Assembly (NCBI GenBank): GCA_947685225.1
Contig: CANTUV010000022.1
Location: forward strand, 8,474,501 to 8,538,500
DNA length: 64,000 nt
Origin: Garcia nutans
Taxonomy: Eukaryota; Streptophyta; Magnoliopsida; Malpighiales; Euphorbiaceae
Direction: 5' to 3'
Of the stretch, positions 49,085 to 60,200 are shown in pieces (positions within the stretch are counted from its first letter, which is position 1; every line of letters begins with the position of its first letter). The position numbers and the translations under genes are program-made. Below the pieces are notes generated by a model, which worked only from the letters and a program-made list of their open reading frames with translations, made no database searches and was not told the DNA's origin.

Positions 49085-49470
49085 CTTTCCTAGACTCAAT
49101 ACTGTGTAAGAAATGACAAAAACAACTATAAGTTTGTCAGTTGTACCTTTAATATATCTCAAGACCCATTTAGCAGCATTAAGGTGAGCTTAACTTGGTG
49201 AATGCATACATCTAGACAAAAGGCTAGCTGGAAACATAAGATCAGGTCGTGTAGCCGTCAAATTGAGTAGGCTGACAATCAAACTTCTATAAATAGCAGA
49301 GTCCACTTTGTTTTTTTTCCATCATTTGAAGTTAATTGAATGCATACATCTTAAGAACATCCCAAACATATTTTCTTTGAGTGAGAAAAATACTTTTCTG
49401 TATATGGTAAACCTCCATTCCCAAAAAATAATTCATCAACCTCAAATTTGACATCTCAAACTCTTATTGC
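49085..49470 (-). pseudogene. Copia reverse transcriptase/RNase H-region fragment
   Basis: The minus strand reads FEMSNLRLMNYFLGMEVY then IFLTQRKYVWDVLK (about 49465-49340), and in a shifted frame SLIVSLLNLTATRPDLMF then LLSRCMHSPS and WVLRYIKGTTDKL (about 49290-49100). This is the standard copia sequence after the YVDD box. Frameshifts and a stop break it, and both ends are lost. It is older than the element at 43519-48639 and unrelated in frame and strand. Confidence 0.85.
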
Positions 49471-50360
49471 ATTTCTTTCTTGAAATTTTTCGAAAGCTGA
49501 AAATCACTTCCTGCTGCCAACATGAATATATATATATATATATATAATTCTAAGTTATTTGGAAGACATTTGACGATGATTTTATCATTTTGCAAGAAAT
49601 CTCCAATCCAACCCAAAATTTGACGTTGATTAGATGATGAGATTCATAAATTATATTAAAGCATTGGCACTATTTATTATATTTTTTCATAAGATTTTTT
49701 TTTAAATTTTAAACACCTTTTTTTAACATGTGTCAGACTTTTAACTAGCACGTGGAAACAAATATTAAGGATCAAATAATTTATATCTATACATGGACTA
49801 GGTCCTATTTTACTGATACATGACTATAGACATGATAAAAATATAATAAAAAATATAAAAAATTATAACATCAAGCCGAGTGAGGAACTTTGAATTTAAC
49901 AAAAAAGAAAAAAAAAATCAAGCTATGGGTGGTGAGGCCTAAATATTATATTAAATTTTGATATTATTTATTATTGTTTTATGTGAGATCTTTTAACTCT
50001 AATACATTTTTAGATTAATTGTTAAATTAAAAAGCGAACCTTATATAACATAAATGTTTAATTTAATACATTTACTAAAGAAATAATAATTTAATTATTT
50101 TAAATGTATATATAGTGAATTCAAGATATGAGAAACGAAAAATTTACAATAAAAGTTAGTATTAATTTTTATAACATACGATTGATAAAAATACAAAACC
50201 AATTCTAAACTAAATACATAATTGGAAAACTAATTAAGAGGCCACAATGTTTCATTGAATTTTAATGTTTCTTTGAATTTTTTTTTATTAATTTATAATC
50301 ATTGTCAATTACTTGATTTTATTTTTTAATAAAAAAATGAAACTTCCAATAGCTTTATAG

Positions 50361-50393
<33 letters not shown>

Positions 50394-50414
50394 TATCTTA
50401 AAAGGCATCTAGAA
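49471..50414. other. AT-rich intergenic DNA
   Basis: A (TA)n run sits near 49528-49545 and an A/G-rich run at 50361-50392. No gene seen. Confidence 0.55.
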
Positions 50415-51349
50415 CTATATATCCACGACCTTACTTGATAAGTATAAATTAGATGAGATGCACATAATAAAATGGCTAAAAGAATAAAAAATATTTGGAT
50501 TCCATCCAAAGAAGCCTTTGCTTTTGGTTGTTGATCTATTGATAGATGAGAAGACAGAAAGTATAAGCCACAGAGAGAAATCCAAGTGCCAAAAGACCAG
50601 TGGCAATGTAAAATCTATCAAAAAATTTGAGTCTGATTTTTCTTCACCAACGATATCAACTCCTGGAATTTCTCCAAACACATCGAAAGATACTTTTGCA
50701 CAATTCTTTAGCTGATACGTTACGGTAAAACCAGCTCCTGCTCCACTAGCCAGCAGAAATGCTATTATCTGTCAAAACAATTAACACAGTTAATTTTTAG
50801 TTAATAAATATGCAAATTATGAGGTCAAATTTGAGTTGGAAACTTAAGTTAGATAGAAATTCATAATCCACCAAACAACCCATTTTCAATTTCAAATTCC
50901 TACTATAAGGAACTAATCAATTAATTTCACTATAGCTAACGGGACATAATTGAAAGGAGATAGAAGGAAGCAAAATACAAGACCTTATCACCATAGAAAT
51001 CAAAATTTGGCAGAGAGTCATTTTTTATCAGCCTGTTCTCCTTGTAAGCATGATATATAGCAAATGGTATCTGAATTAATGTATAGAAACATCCAATATA
51101 CAAGCTGCAGAAAGAACGAACCTGTGACATACATATGAGCTTAAATTACAGCTTAAAAATAAAAATTACGACTACAAGACAAACACTGATCAACTGTTAC
51201 CTGTAAGTGACAAGGTGTTTGAAACTGGTTTTGCTGCCATCAACAGAAGTAAATCGGTTTGTAGTCAAGACATCAATTGAAGCAACTAAAGCCCCAAGAG
51301 TCAAGAACCTTAATACAACACAGAATACCAGAACTGACTTTGGAGCCAT
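50415..51349 (-). pseudogene. Second CASP-like (CASPL) gene, frameshifted
   Basis: Exons on the minus strand are 51349-51201, 51121-50984 and 50768 to about 50415, with GT-AG joints. Exon 1 starts MAPKSVLVFCVVLRFLTL, the first membrane helix, and ends KHLVTY. Exon 2 has RFVLSAACI, then after a 1-base shift near 51097 GCFYTLIQIPFAIYHAYKEN and FDFYGDK. Exon 3 has IIAFLLASGAGAGFTV, then KFFDRFYIATGLLALGFLS in another frame (shift near 50625), then SVFSSINRSTTK after a compensating shift near 50562. Exon structure, the GDK joint and the LASGAGA motif match the pseudogene at 39567-41467, so the two are probably old tandem duplicates. Three single-base shifts suggest a pseudogene, or uncorrected indel errors. 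Confidence 0.7.
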
Positions 51350-54300
51350 AAGTATAAATGAATTATAGTTTGCTGTTTAATCTTTACACTTCTTAATTTG
51401 CTTATAAGATAATTCTCAAGCTTATTATGCCTTTATATTTATACAATTAATAATGATATTCCATAATTTGGGCATAATTTGTAGTGCATTGTTTAAAATC
51501 TTCAATTAAGTATTAAAGAGATGGTTAATCTTTATTCATATGACAATTTCCATAAGCACTTATTAAATTACTCGGTCCACTATGGAGAGTCACGTCCAAA
51601 GCTTTAATTTCAAAGTTGTCAATTTGATTTCAGTGTTGTCTTTTTATCACATATTTTATGTTCAAAATGTTGGTGCGACTTTTATTTATTCGGGTCGCAC
51701 TATAATAGTTGTTGGTGTTGGATCATAATTCGAAATACTAACCTTGTGAGGTAACCTTGTTGGTGCAAGGGGCAATTCTTCCCGATGTGGACTTATTATA
51801 AAAGGTAAAATATAGACTAGTAGGACAGTAATTGTAACGATTTTATTTCCATTTTCCCGATAATGATATTTTTTTAGGCTAATACATCTCAATTTATTAA
51901 TAAAATTTCTATTATACAATTTAAAATATAATTTTTTTTAAATTATTACACCCCTCTTAAAGACCTTAATATTCCTTATATTATATATTATTTTAATTTA
52001 TACACTTTATTCATTAACCTATCTTTCAAATATTTACCGGCAAAGAGATAAACTCACATTCTTCTAAGGAGGAAAATTCAGAAAAAAGCTCTTTTCTCTC
52101 TCTCTCTCTCTCTCTAGAATCCAACAGCAAAGGGAGAGCTTGATTGGTGAATCTTATGTGGTGAACGATTAATGGCTAAACAACATAATATTTAGCAGTC
52201 GCTTAATGAATATAATCTTTTATTCAATTGGATAGCGATGAAAAATAATTTTTATTCAGTGAGATAAAACTACAAAAAATCAATATGTCACCCTCAGTTG
52301 AATAATAAAATATATTCAACAAATCAAAGCCAAAAGTTTTAGTTTACCGAAGCAGAGCTTAACATTTACTTTTATTTGGCCACCTTTTTTATAAATAATT
52401 TAAAATATTCAATAAGATGTTGAATATATTTAATTATTCAGTCACTATTGGTCTAATTAGCCTGATATCAGAATTACTTAATATTTTTATATTTTTTTAA
52501 CTACCATATATTCACCTTAAACGCTTCAGCAAACTTATAATTCATGTCTTTTTACATGTTTTAACTTTAAACATTAAAGGATTGTGAAGTAATTGGAGTA
52601 GGAGGGTGAAAATTATTTGAGAGTTAAAAAAAATGAAAAATAATAAAAGTGAAATAGATATTGAAGGGCTTTTAGGATTAAAAGAGTGTGGAGTAATTAT
52701 AAAATGGAAAAATGATAAAAGTGAAATAGATTGAAGGGCTTTAGGATTTAGATTGGGTGTATATAGTAATTTGAGTGAATGAAGTGTAAATATAAATGGT
52801 AAAATTATAAATATTATAATTCAAATTAAAAATATTGATACTTATAATAATAACATAGATAAAACAAATTTGAATAAAAAAGATAAAGTAGTTTTGATAT
52901 GTTATTCACAGCAATTATACTTTCACTGAGATCCATGCAAGCACAAGAATGCAAAATTCATATTTTGGAACTGTTTCAAGTAAATGTGCATTCTCCCTTT
53001 TTTTTGGACATAATAGATAAATCTTTTTTTTTCTTTTGATATTTTAAATTGATGAAAATAATATTTATAAATTGGATGTGTAAAAACACAGAATTCACAA
53101 TTTCAGATTATACTTATACAGAAAAAAAAACAAAAGAAAGTAAGAAAAAAGAAGAGGACAAAAGAGAAGACAACCAAAGAGAGGAAAAAGTTCGGATACA
53201 AATAGCCGAAGCCTGGGATAACATTCTTTAGAGGTTGTGTTTTAGTAATCCAATCGATTCTTAGAAAATATATTATATTACCCCATCAATAATAACTAAA
53301 AATTTCATTCGTATACTAATTTTTTAAATTTCCGAATGGTCCGAGGATTTAAAAGATTGGAGTAAAGAAATGCATGTTAAATGCACCTATCCATGGACGT
53401 ATGTATCTACAGATGAATCACCTTAAATCTTATATGTGTATATATATATATATTTGCATTATTAATTTAATGATTTTGTCATAACATAAATATTTTAAGA
53501 TTGGAATATAATAAGCACATATTTAACTACATTAATTTTTGTATTGTTATATGCTATTAAAGTTAATAATTAGAAGTAAATGGATATTTATAATAGTAAG
53601 TCGATGCTTTACTCAACAAAACATTAATCCTAAGTTATGTATATTCTTCTTTTCTATTCAGAGTGATTATGGACTATATTTTTGAAGAGATGTTGATCAT
53701 AAAAATATTTTGAGCCACTTTTTTCCAAATTAGCTAAGACCTACTCCTATGTATCCTAACTATATCTACTTTCAGTTGTTCAATCTTTCTAATATGTGCA
53801 TCATTAGGTTTTATTTTATATGTCCAAATTGTACGTATTATATTATAGGCCAAGGGGATCTATGCTTATTATTACATTTAATAAGATAAATGAGAAATTT
53901 CTTTACCATGTGCATGTTTACTTTTTTTTTTAATATGATTAAAGTTCCATAAAAGATAATTTCACTTCATATTATCAAGTATTTGACTTGATAACAGAAC
54001 CTTAAAATAATATGATTTCTATTCTAAATTATCCTTAGTCGATCATTATTGATGGAATAATAATGAATAAAGGCTATTATGCAATTGGTTGATGATCATG
54101 TTTTACTGATCATGAATATAAGATATTAAGCTAAAACATAAGTATATATTGGAGAATATTGTATTGGATAGATCTACAATGAGAATGCCAACATGAATTA
54201 ATGTCATAAATAATTTTCATCATAACAGTGTTATGTAGTTTTTTGACATGAAATCATTATAGTTTTCCAAATGAGGAGTTTTGGTTTTGACATAATTCAA

Positions 54301-54546
54301 TATTGTCTTTAAATGAATTTAATAAGGATTGCTATTGGACATTTAATAAGTCATGCCAAGGGATATAGATGATCTAGAAAAAAATTATTCTTCTGATATT
54401 ATGAGAAAGATATTTTTAGGCCACTTGACAAATAAGATTGAGAAATATGCATGATCATGCTCAAATAAATTAATAAAAATTATTAATATTATTTGTTAAA
54501 TCAGTCTGCTTGAGAACTAATAAATTTTGATTAATAAATATATGGA
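51350..54546. other. Intergenic DNA; right part may be old LTR-element leader
   Basis: A (CT)n run is at about 52096-52115. An approximate 75-bp duplication containing AATAAAAGTGAAATAGAT lies at about 52625-52760. The stretch 53640-54500 resembles, from memory, the non-coding leader of plant LTR elements (repeated GATCATG and GACAT words), but no LTR ends or coding motifs support this. No gene seen. Confidence 0.4.
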
Positions 54547-54551
54547 TGACA

Positions 54552-57058
54552 TGTAATATCCTCATTTATGCCCTAGAAGTTTTGTATGTTGTTGTTATTG
54601 TGGTTGTTTCAAATTGCAAGATAAAGAATTGAGAAAAGAAAAGTATATGTGTTTTGGGAAGGATTTAGGGTTTAGAGAGAATGGTATATGTTGTGTATAT
54701 GTTGATATATATAACATATAAATGGGTCAAAGAAGAGTCAAGGTGTTGGTTAGTGGAAGAAGATATTTTATTGTTGAGTGTGTAATTGCATATATGGGCT
54801 TATATAAGACAAAAAGTTAGTTATATGATTGAGGGCATTTTGGTAATTGCTTGGATAAAATCTCTTGGTGGAGATTTAAAGAAGAAAAGTCATTTGACTT
54901 TGTTGAATTTTCTTTTCTTCTCATGTTTGTGCCGGCCATTGAAGAAGACAAAGGGAAAGAGAAGTGTTCTTGATGCTATACTCAAATTGAAGAAGGAATT
55001 GAGAGATTTGGTGAAAGATTTGTGGAATTTCCTCATCTAAGGTAAGTATTCTATTGTTTCCTTTACTTATTTTGGTAGTAGTGTTGAAGTTATGATTAGG
55101 GTGATTTGTGATTTGTTGGTTTGATGATTAGATGTGTTTGTGTTGTGTTCTCAAGTGTTGAATTGGTTTTAAGTTAAGAGTTTAAATAGGTGTTGTTGTT
55201 GGAAGTGGTGGATGTTGATTTTGAAAGATGGTGATTTTAGGGTTTTGAGATAGTTTGTGTTTAAGTGTAATATTAATGTGTTATGAGGTGATTTTTATGA
55301 TGAATATGTGTTTAGAACATGGTTTATGTTCATTTGAAACATGTGGTATGATGTATATTAAGTTTAAATGCAATTGGGAAAGTGTTGGCTTTGGTTAGGG
55401 TTTTGGTTATGGGTGACACGGCCAAAAAGCTATGGGAAACACGGCCAAGACATGAAATTTTGAAGGTGTTGGATTGATTTTTGAGAGACACGGCCGTGTC
55501 CCCAAGCCATGTTTGCTACTGCCAAAGTTTGGTTGAGAGACACGGCCACAAGTTTGGCCGTGTCCCTTGCCCGTGTTTCTTACTGTCCAATTGGGTTGAG
55601 TGACACGGCCACAAGCTTGGCCGTGTCCCTCAAGTGGCTGCCCGTGTCCCTCAATTGTGTAGGTTAAGGTTTTACTTCCTTGTTCTTTTTGCATTGCTTT
55701 GGTTCTCAAAGGGTAGGTTGGTCCCTAAACCTAACCCTAAACATTTTAAATACACTTGAATCAATGAATGATATAATCAATTACATGTGTAAGGTTCTAA
55801 AGCTATGAATCATATCAATTGTTCTTTACCCTAATTGCATTGTTGAGATTGAATAATGTCATGTTATGCATTGTAAATCGTAATGTGTTTCATGAGTAAT
55901 GAATATTGAAATGTATATCAAAGATGCAATGATAATTCAAATAAGACATGATATGAGACAATGCCATTGTGGTTGGCTATGATGTGATGCAATTGAAAGA
56001 AATAAGGCATGTTTGCCTAAATGTTGTTGAGAATTGAGAATGGAAATGATAATTGAATAATAAATGAATTGTGTGGCTAATGTGTTATTCCATTTTCAGA
56101 GTTGGTTGTTGGTGGCATGCCTAATAAGTGTAACAATCTCTTGAAGTTAGGTTGGATTGAATCCTTGAAGCCTAATTGAGATGTTACCACCCTTGAAGCT
56201 AGGTTGGGTTGGTTCTTGAAGCCAAGTTGGGTTGAAGCTTAGCATGCTTTGCTCCCCTTGAAGCTTGGTTGAACCTAATCCTTGAAGCCTAGTTGGGTAT
56301 ATGATATTGATAAATGTGATGATAGAACCAAAACATTAACTCTGAAAATTGAATGGCATATTAGTGTGTCTTGGGCCCATGCTTGTCTATGGTTAATGTG
56401 AGTCATGAATGATGCTTGTCTTTGCTTAATGTTGATTATGAATGATTAAATGAATACTAATGAGGTATATGATAAGATGTTGAAATATGATATGTCTATT
56501 TATGTTGAGTTATGAAATGTAAAGGCATGTTGTTAGTTTTGCATATATGATGTTACATGTATAATATGGATTGAGAATTGGCATTGTATTGCATTAAAGT
56601 AAAACATTAGCATGTTTTATCTTACTAAGCCGTTGGCTTAGCGCGATAGTGTTTGATCGCGCAGGTAATAGAGTTGGTAGAGTTGAACCCGAGAGTTCAT
56701 CGAGACCGAGTGAGAGTAGACAGTGAAGAGTTGATTTTTTTGAGGACTTAAAGATCAGAGTAGACTTGCCAATCATGTATTTTTCTTTTATATTTTGTAA
56801 AGTAATGTTTATAATGTAAATATGTACCTAATTTATAACTTCCGCTGTGTAATATTTAAATGTATATATATATGTATATCTAATATGTTTATATTTTAAG
56901 TCAATGACTTAATTTCTATAATGTATAATGATTAGGGTATTGTATCAAGTTTAAAATGTTTTGAATGTTGAAGAAAACCGTAGCATCCCTATGTTTGGTG
57001 CACTTATGCTACATTGTTGTGGTTGTAGTGTGTGTGCATTGGATGTGGGGGTGTTACA
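54552..57058 (+). mobile_element. 5' LTR of the intact chromovirus
   Basis: 2507 bp from TGTAATATCC to GGTGTTACA. A likely TATA box, CTTATATAAGAC, lies at about 54798-54809. A cluster of CACGGCC/GGCCGTG words with several palindromes lies at 55414-55650. Degenerate CTTGAAGC(C/T)-type tandem repeats lie at 56135-56295. The 5 bp before it (54547-54551) are TGACA; the matching copy would be beyond the window end. Confidence 0.95.
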
Positions 57059-57065
57059 ATTGTTT

Positions 57066-57078
57066 TGGTATCAGAGCC
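57066..57078 (+). other. Primer-binding site (initiator tRNA-Met) of the chromovirus
   Basis: TGGTATCAGAGCC lies seven bases after the LTR end, complementary to the 3' end of initiator tRNA-Met. The following 148 bp to the ATG form the leader. Confidence 0.93.
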
Positions 57079-57226
57079 TAGGTTTGAGATTCTCAACCTA
57101 GGTAAAATGTAATAAAAAGAATATTTTTATTTAAAAAGTGGTTTTAAATAACACATATGTTTGGGATTGGCAACCTCTGATCTTTAATAAGGTGTGTCCT
57201 TTTTTGTGTTTGCAGTGTAGGTGTTG

Positions 57227-60200
57227 ATGAATCCTCATTTGAGACAATCGGTTGAGGGTAGTGAGGAGAGTGTTGCTCCTGAGGATGGAGCTAGGGTTGA
57301 TAGTGCTGGTGAGGCACCTGTTTCTGGGTCGGGTAGACCAGTAGGTGATGAGGTTCCGCCAGCCTGGTTTAGGAATATGATGGAAGCTATGAGACAAGCA
57401 CCTGTGCAACCACAGCCACCACCCCCTCAGCCTTCAGTACCAGTAAGGCATTATGATAAACTGAGGAAATATGGAGCGGAGGATTTCTTAGGCACAGTTG
57501 ATCCAGCTGTGGCAGAACAGTGGCTTGACAGAGTTCAGAGAGTATTTGTTCAGTTGCAAGCCACCTCAGAAGAAAAGTTTGACTATGCAAGATCTTTGCT
57601 ACAGAAGGATGCCTACGATTGGTGGAAGACGGTGCCCCATTCTATGGATGATCCTCCAACACTGTCTTACACTGACTTCTTGAGAGAATTTGAGTTGAAG
57701 TATACTCCAAGGGAGTATAAGGATATGAAGAAGATGGAGTTCTTGAGCTTGAAGCAAGATAGCAAGACTGTAACTGAATATGAGGTTGAGTTTATTAGAT
57801 TGAGTCATTATGCTGGTGGCATTATTGCTGATGAGATAGATAGATGCCGGAGGTTTCAGGAGGGATTGAGACCCTCTATCATGTGCTTAGTGGCCGGGTC
57901 TAGATATCACGATTTCTCCCAGCTAGTGGCAGCAGCTCGAGATGTAGAAAGGGCTCAAGTGATTGCAGCTGCATCAGAGGAAGAGGTCAGAGTGAGAAGG
58001 CCTCAGTTCGAGGCAGGGTCTTCTTCAGCAAAGAGGGGTAGAGGAAGCTTTGTTCCTCGGAGTAGTAGGAGCCAGAGACCAGCAGGTAGATCAGTGCAAT
58101 TCCAGAGGCATAGATATAGACCTGCAGCTTCAGTGGCAAGTGCTCCGACCCCTATGGTTCAGAGATCCACCTTACCTATCTGCATCCATTGTGGGAGGCC
58201 ACATGGTGGTCCTTGTTGGAAGGCTGGTGTTGCAGGGGTTTGTTTCAGGTGTGGGTCACCGGATCACTTTGTGAGAGACTGTCCGGAGAGACAGGAGTTT
58301 ATGCCAGTTGATTCTGCCGCTTCTCGAGCCAGTGTGAGGGGAGGCAGAGGAGGCAGAGGTGCCAGCCGAGGTGGTAGAGCAGGGTTCAGTTCTAGAGGTG
58401 GTGCTACATCCAGGGAAACTAGACCGGAGGAGGTTGGTTCTTCCCAGAGGATGTATGTTATGCAAAGACAGCCGGATGCATCGGCGGTCATAGCTGGTAC
58501 TTTTTCTTTATTTGATACTACAGTACTTGCTTTGATTGATCCGGGTTCCACCCATTCTTATATTAGTGCATCTGTATTGCCTGTGTTTGATGTGCATGCT
58601 GAGTCCCTAGGATTTGATGTTTTGGTGACAAATCCGTTAGGGCATAGTGTGATGGTGAGTAAAGTGCATCGGGATAGTGCAGTGAGGGTGCAGGGTGAGG
58701 AGTTCCTTGGAGATTTGATTGAGATGCCATTTAAGGAATATGATGTGATTTTAGGCATGGATTGGCTATCTCGACATGGAGCTGTGGTGGATTGTAAAAA
58801 GAAGATTGTTTCTTTGAGAACTAGTGATGGTAGAGAGGTGATAGTATCTAATGAGCAGGAACAGTTAGCCTCCTTATTTGTTTCAGCTGTTGCAGCCAGG
58901 AGGTTGATTAGAAAGGGATGTGAAGCTTATCTTGCTCATGTGATAGATACTAGAGTAAGAAGTTCTCCTATTGATAGCATTGCCACAGTTGCAGAGTTCC
59001 CTGATGTTTTTCCTGAGGAGTTGCCAGGATTGCTGCCTGAGAGAGAGGTGGAGTTTGGTATTGAATTGTTGCCTGGTACCACTCCTATCTCAATTACTCC
59101 TTACAGAATGGCACCAGCAGAACTAAGAGAGTTAAAAGTGCAATTACAGGAGCTGTTGGATAAGGGATTCATTCGCCCCAGTGTTTCTCCTTGGGGAGCT
59201 CCTGTGCTGTTTGTGAAGAAGAAAGATGGTACCATGAGGTTATGTATCGACTATAGGCAATTGAACAAGGTGACAATTAAGAATAAATATCCTTTGCCTA
59301 GAATCGATGATCTCTTTGATCAATTGAAGGATGCAGCTGTGTTTTCTAAAATTGATCTGAGATCTGGGTACCATCAGCTGAGAGTCAGAGCTGAAGATGT
59401 TCCGAAGACAGCTTTCAGGACCAGGTATGGGCACTATGAATTTTTAGTTATGCCTTTTGGTCTGACGAATGCACCTGCAGCTTTTATGGATTTGATGAAT
59501 AGGGTGTTTAGGCCCTATTTGGATCAGTTTGTAGTGGTCTTCATCGATGATATCCTGGTGTATTCGAGGAATGAAGAGGAACATGATATGCATCTGCGGA
59601 TTGTGTTGCAGATTTTGAGAGAAAAGCAATTATTTGCCAAATTGTCGAAGTGTGAGTTCTGGTTGGATCAAGTAGCTTTTCTTGGACATATTGTTTCAGC
59701 AGAAGGCATCAGAGTTGATCCGAGTAAAGTTGAAGCAATTTTGAATTGGAGTCCACCCAAGTCAGTGACAGAGGTTAGAAGTTTTCTGGGTTTGGCAGGC
59801 TATTACCGGCGGTTTGTGAAAGGGTTTTCTTTGATAGCTACTCCACTCACCAGATTGCTTCGTAAGGGAGTGAGATTTGTGTGGACGGATCAGTGTCAGA
59901 CTAGCTTTGAGCAGTTGAGAGATATGTTGACTCAAGCGCCTGTTCTTACTTTACCTGTAGAAGGCAAACCATATGTGATCTACAGTGATGCGTCACATAG
60001 TGGTTTGGGATGTGTGCTGATGCAGGAAGGGAAAGTTATAGCTTATGCATCTCGTCAGTTGAAACCGCATGAGCTTAACTACCCCACCCATGATTTGGAA
60101 TTAGCAGCCATTGTGTTTGCATTAAAGATTTGGCGCCATTATCTGTTTGGGGAGAAATGTTTCATTTACACTGATCACAAAAGTTTGAAGTATTTGGGTG

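Noticed and set aside
55414..55650. CRISPR-like array of spaced palindromes
   Set aside because: Irregular spacing, degenerate repeats, and the location inside a plant LTR rule it out.
54786..55709. ORFs of 84 and 100 residues in the left chromovirus LTR
   Set aside because: They recur exactly 7365 bases later in the other LTR and lack any domain. The Gly/His-rich 100-residue ORF is produced by the palindrome cluster.
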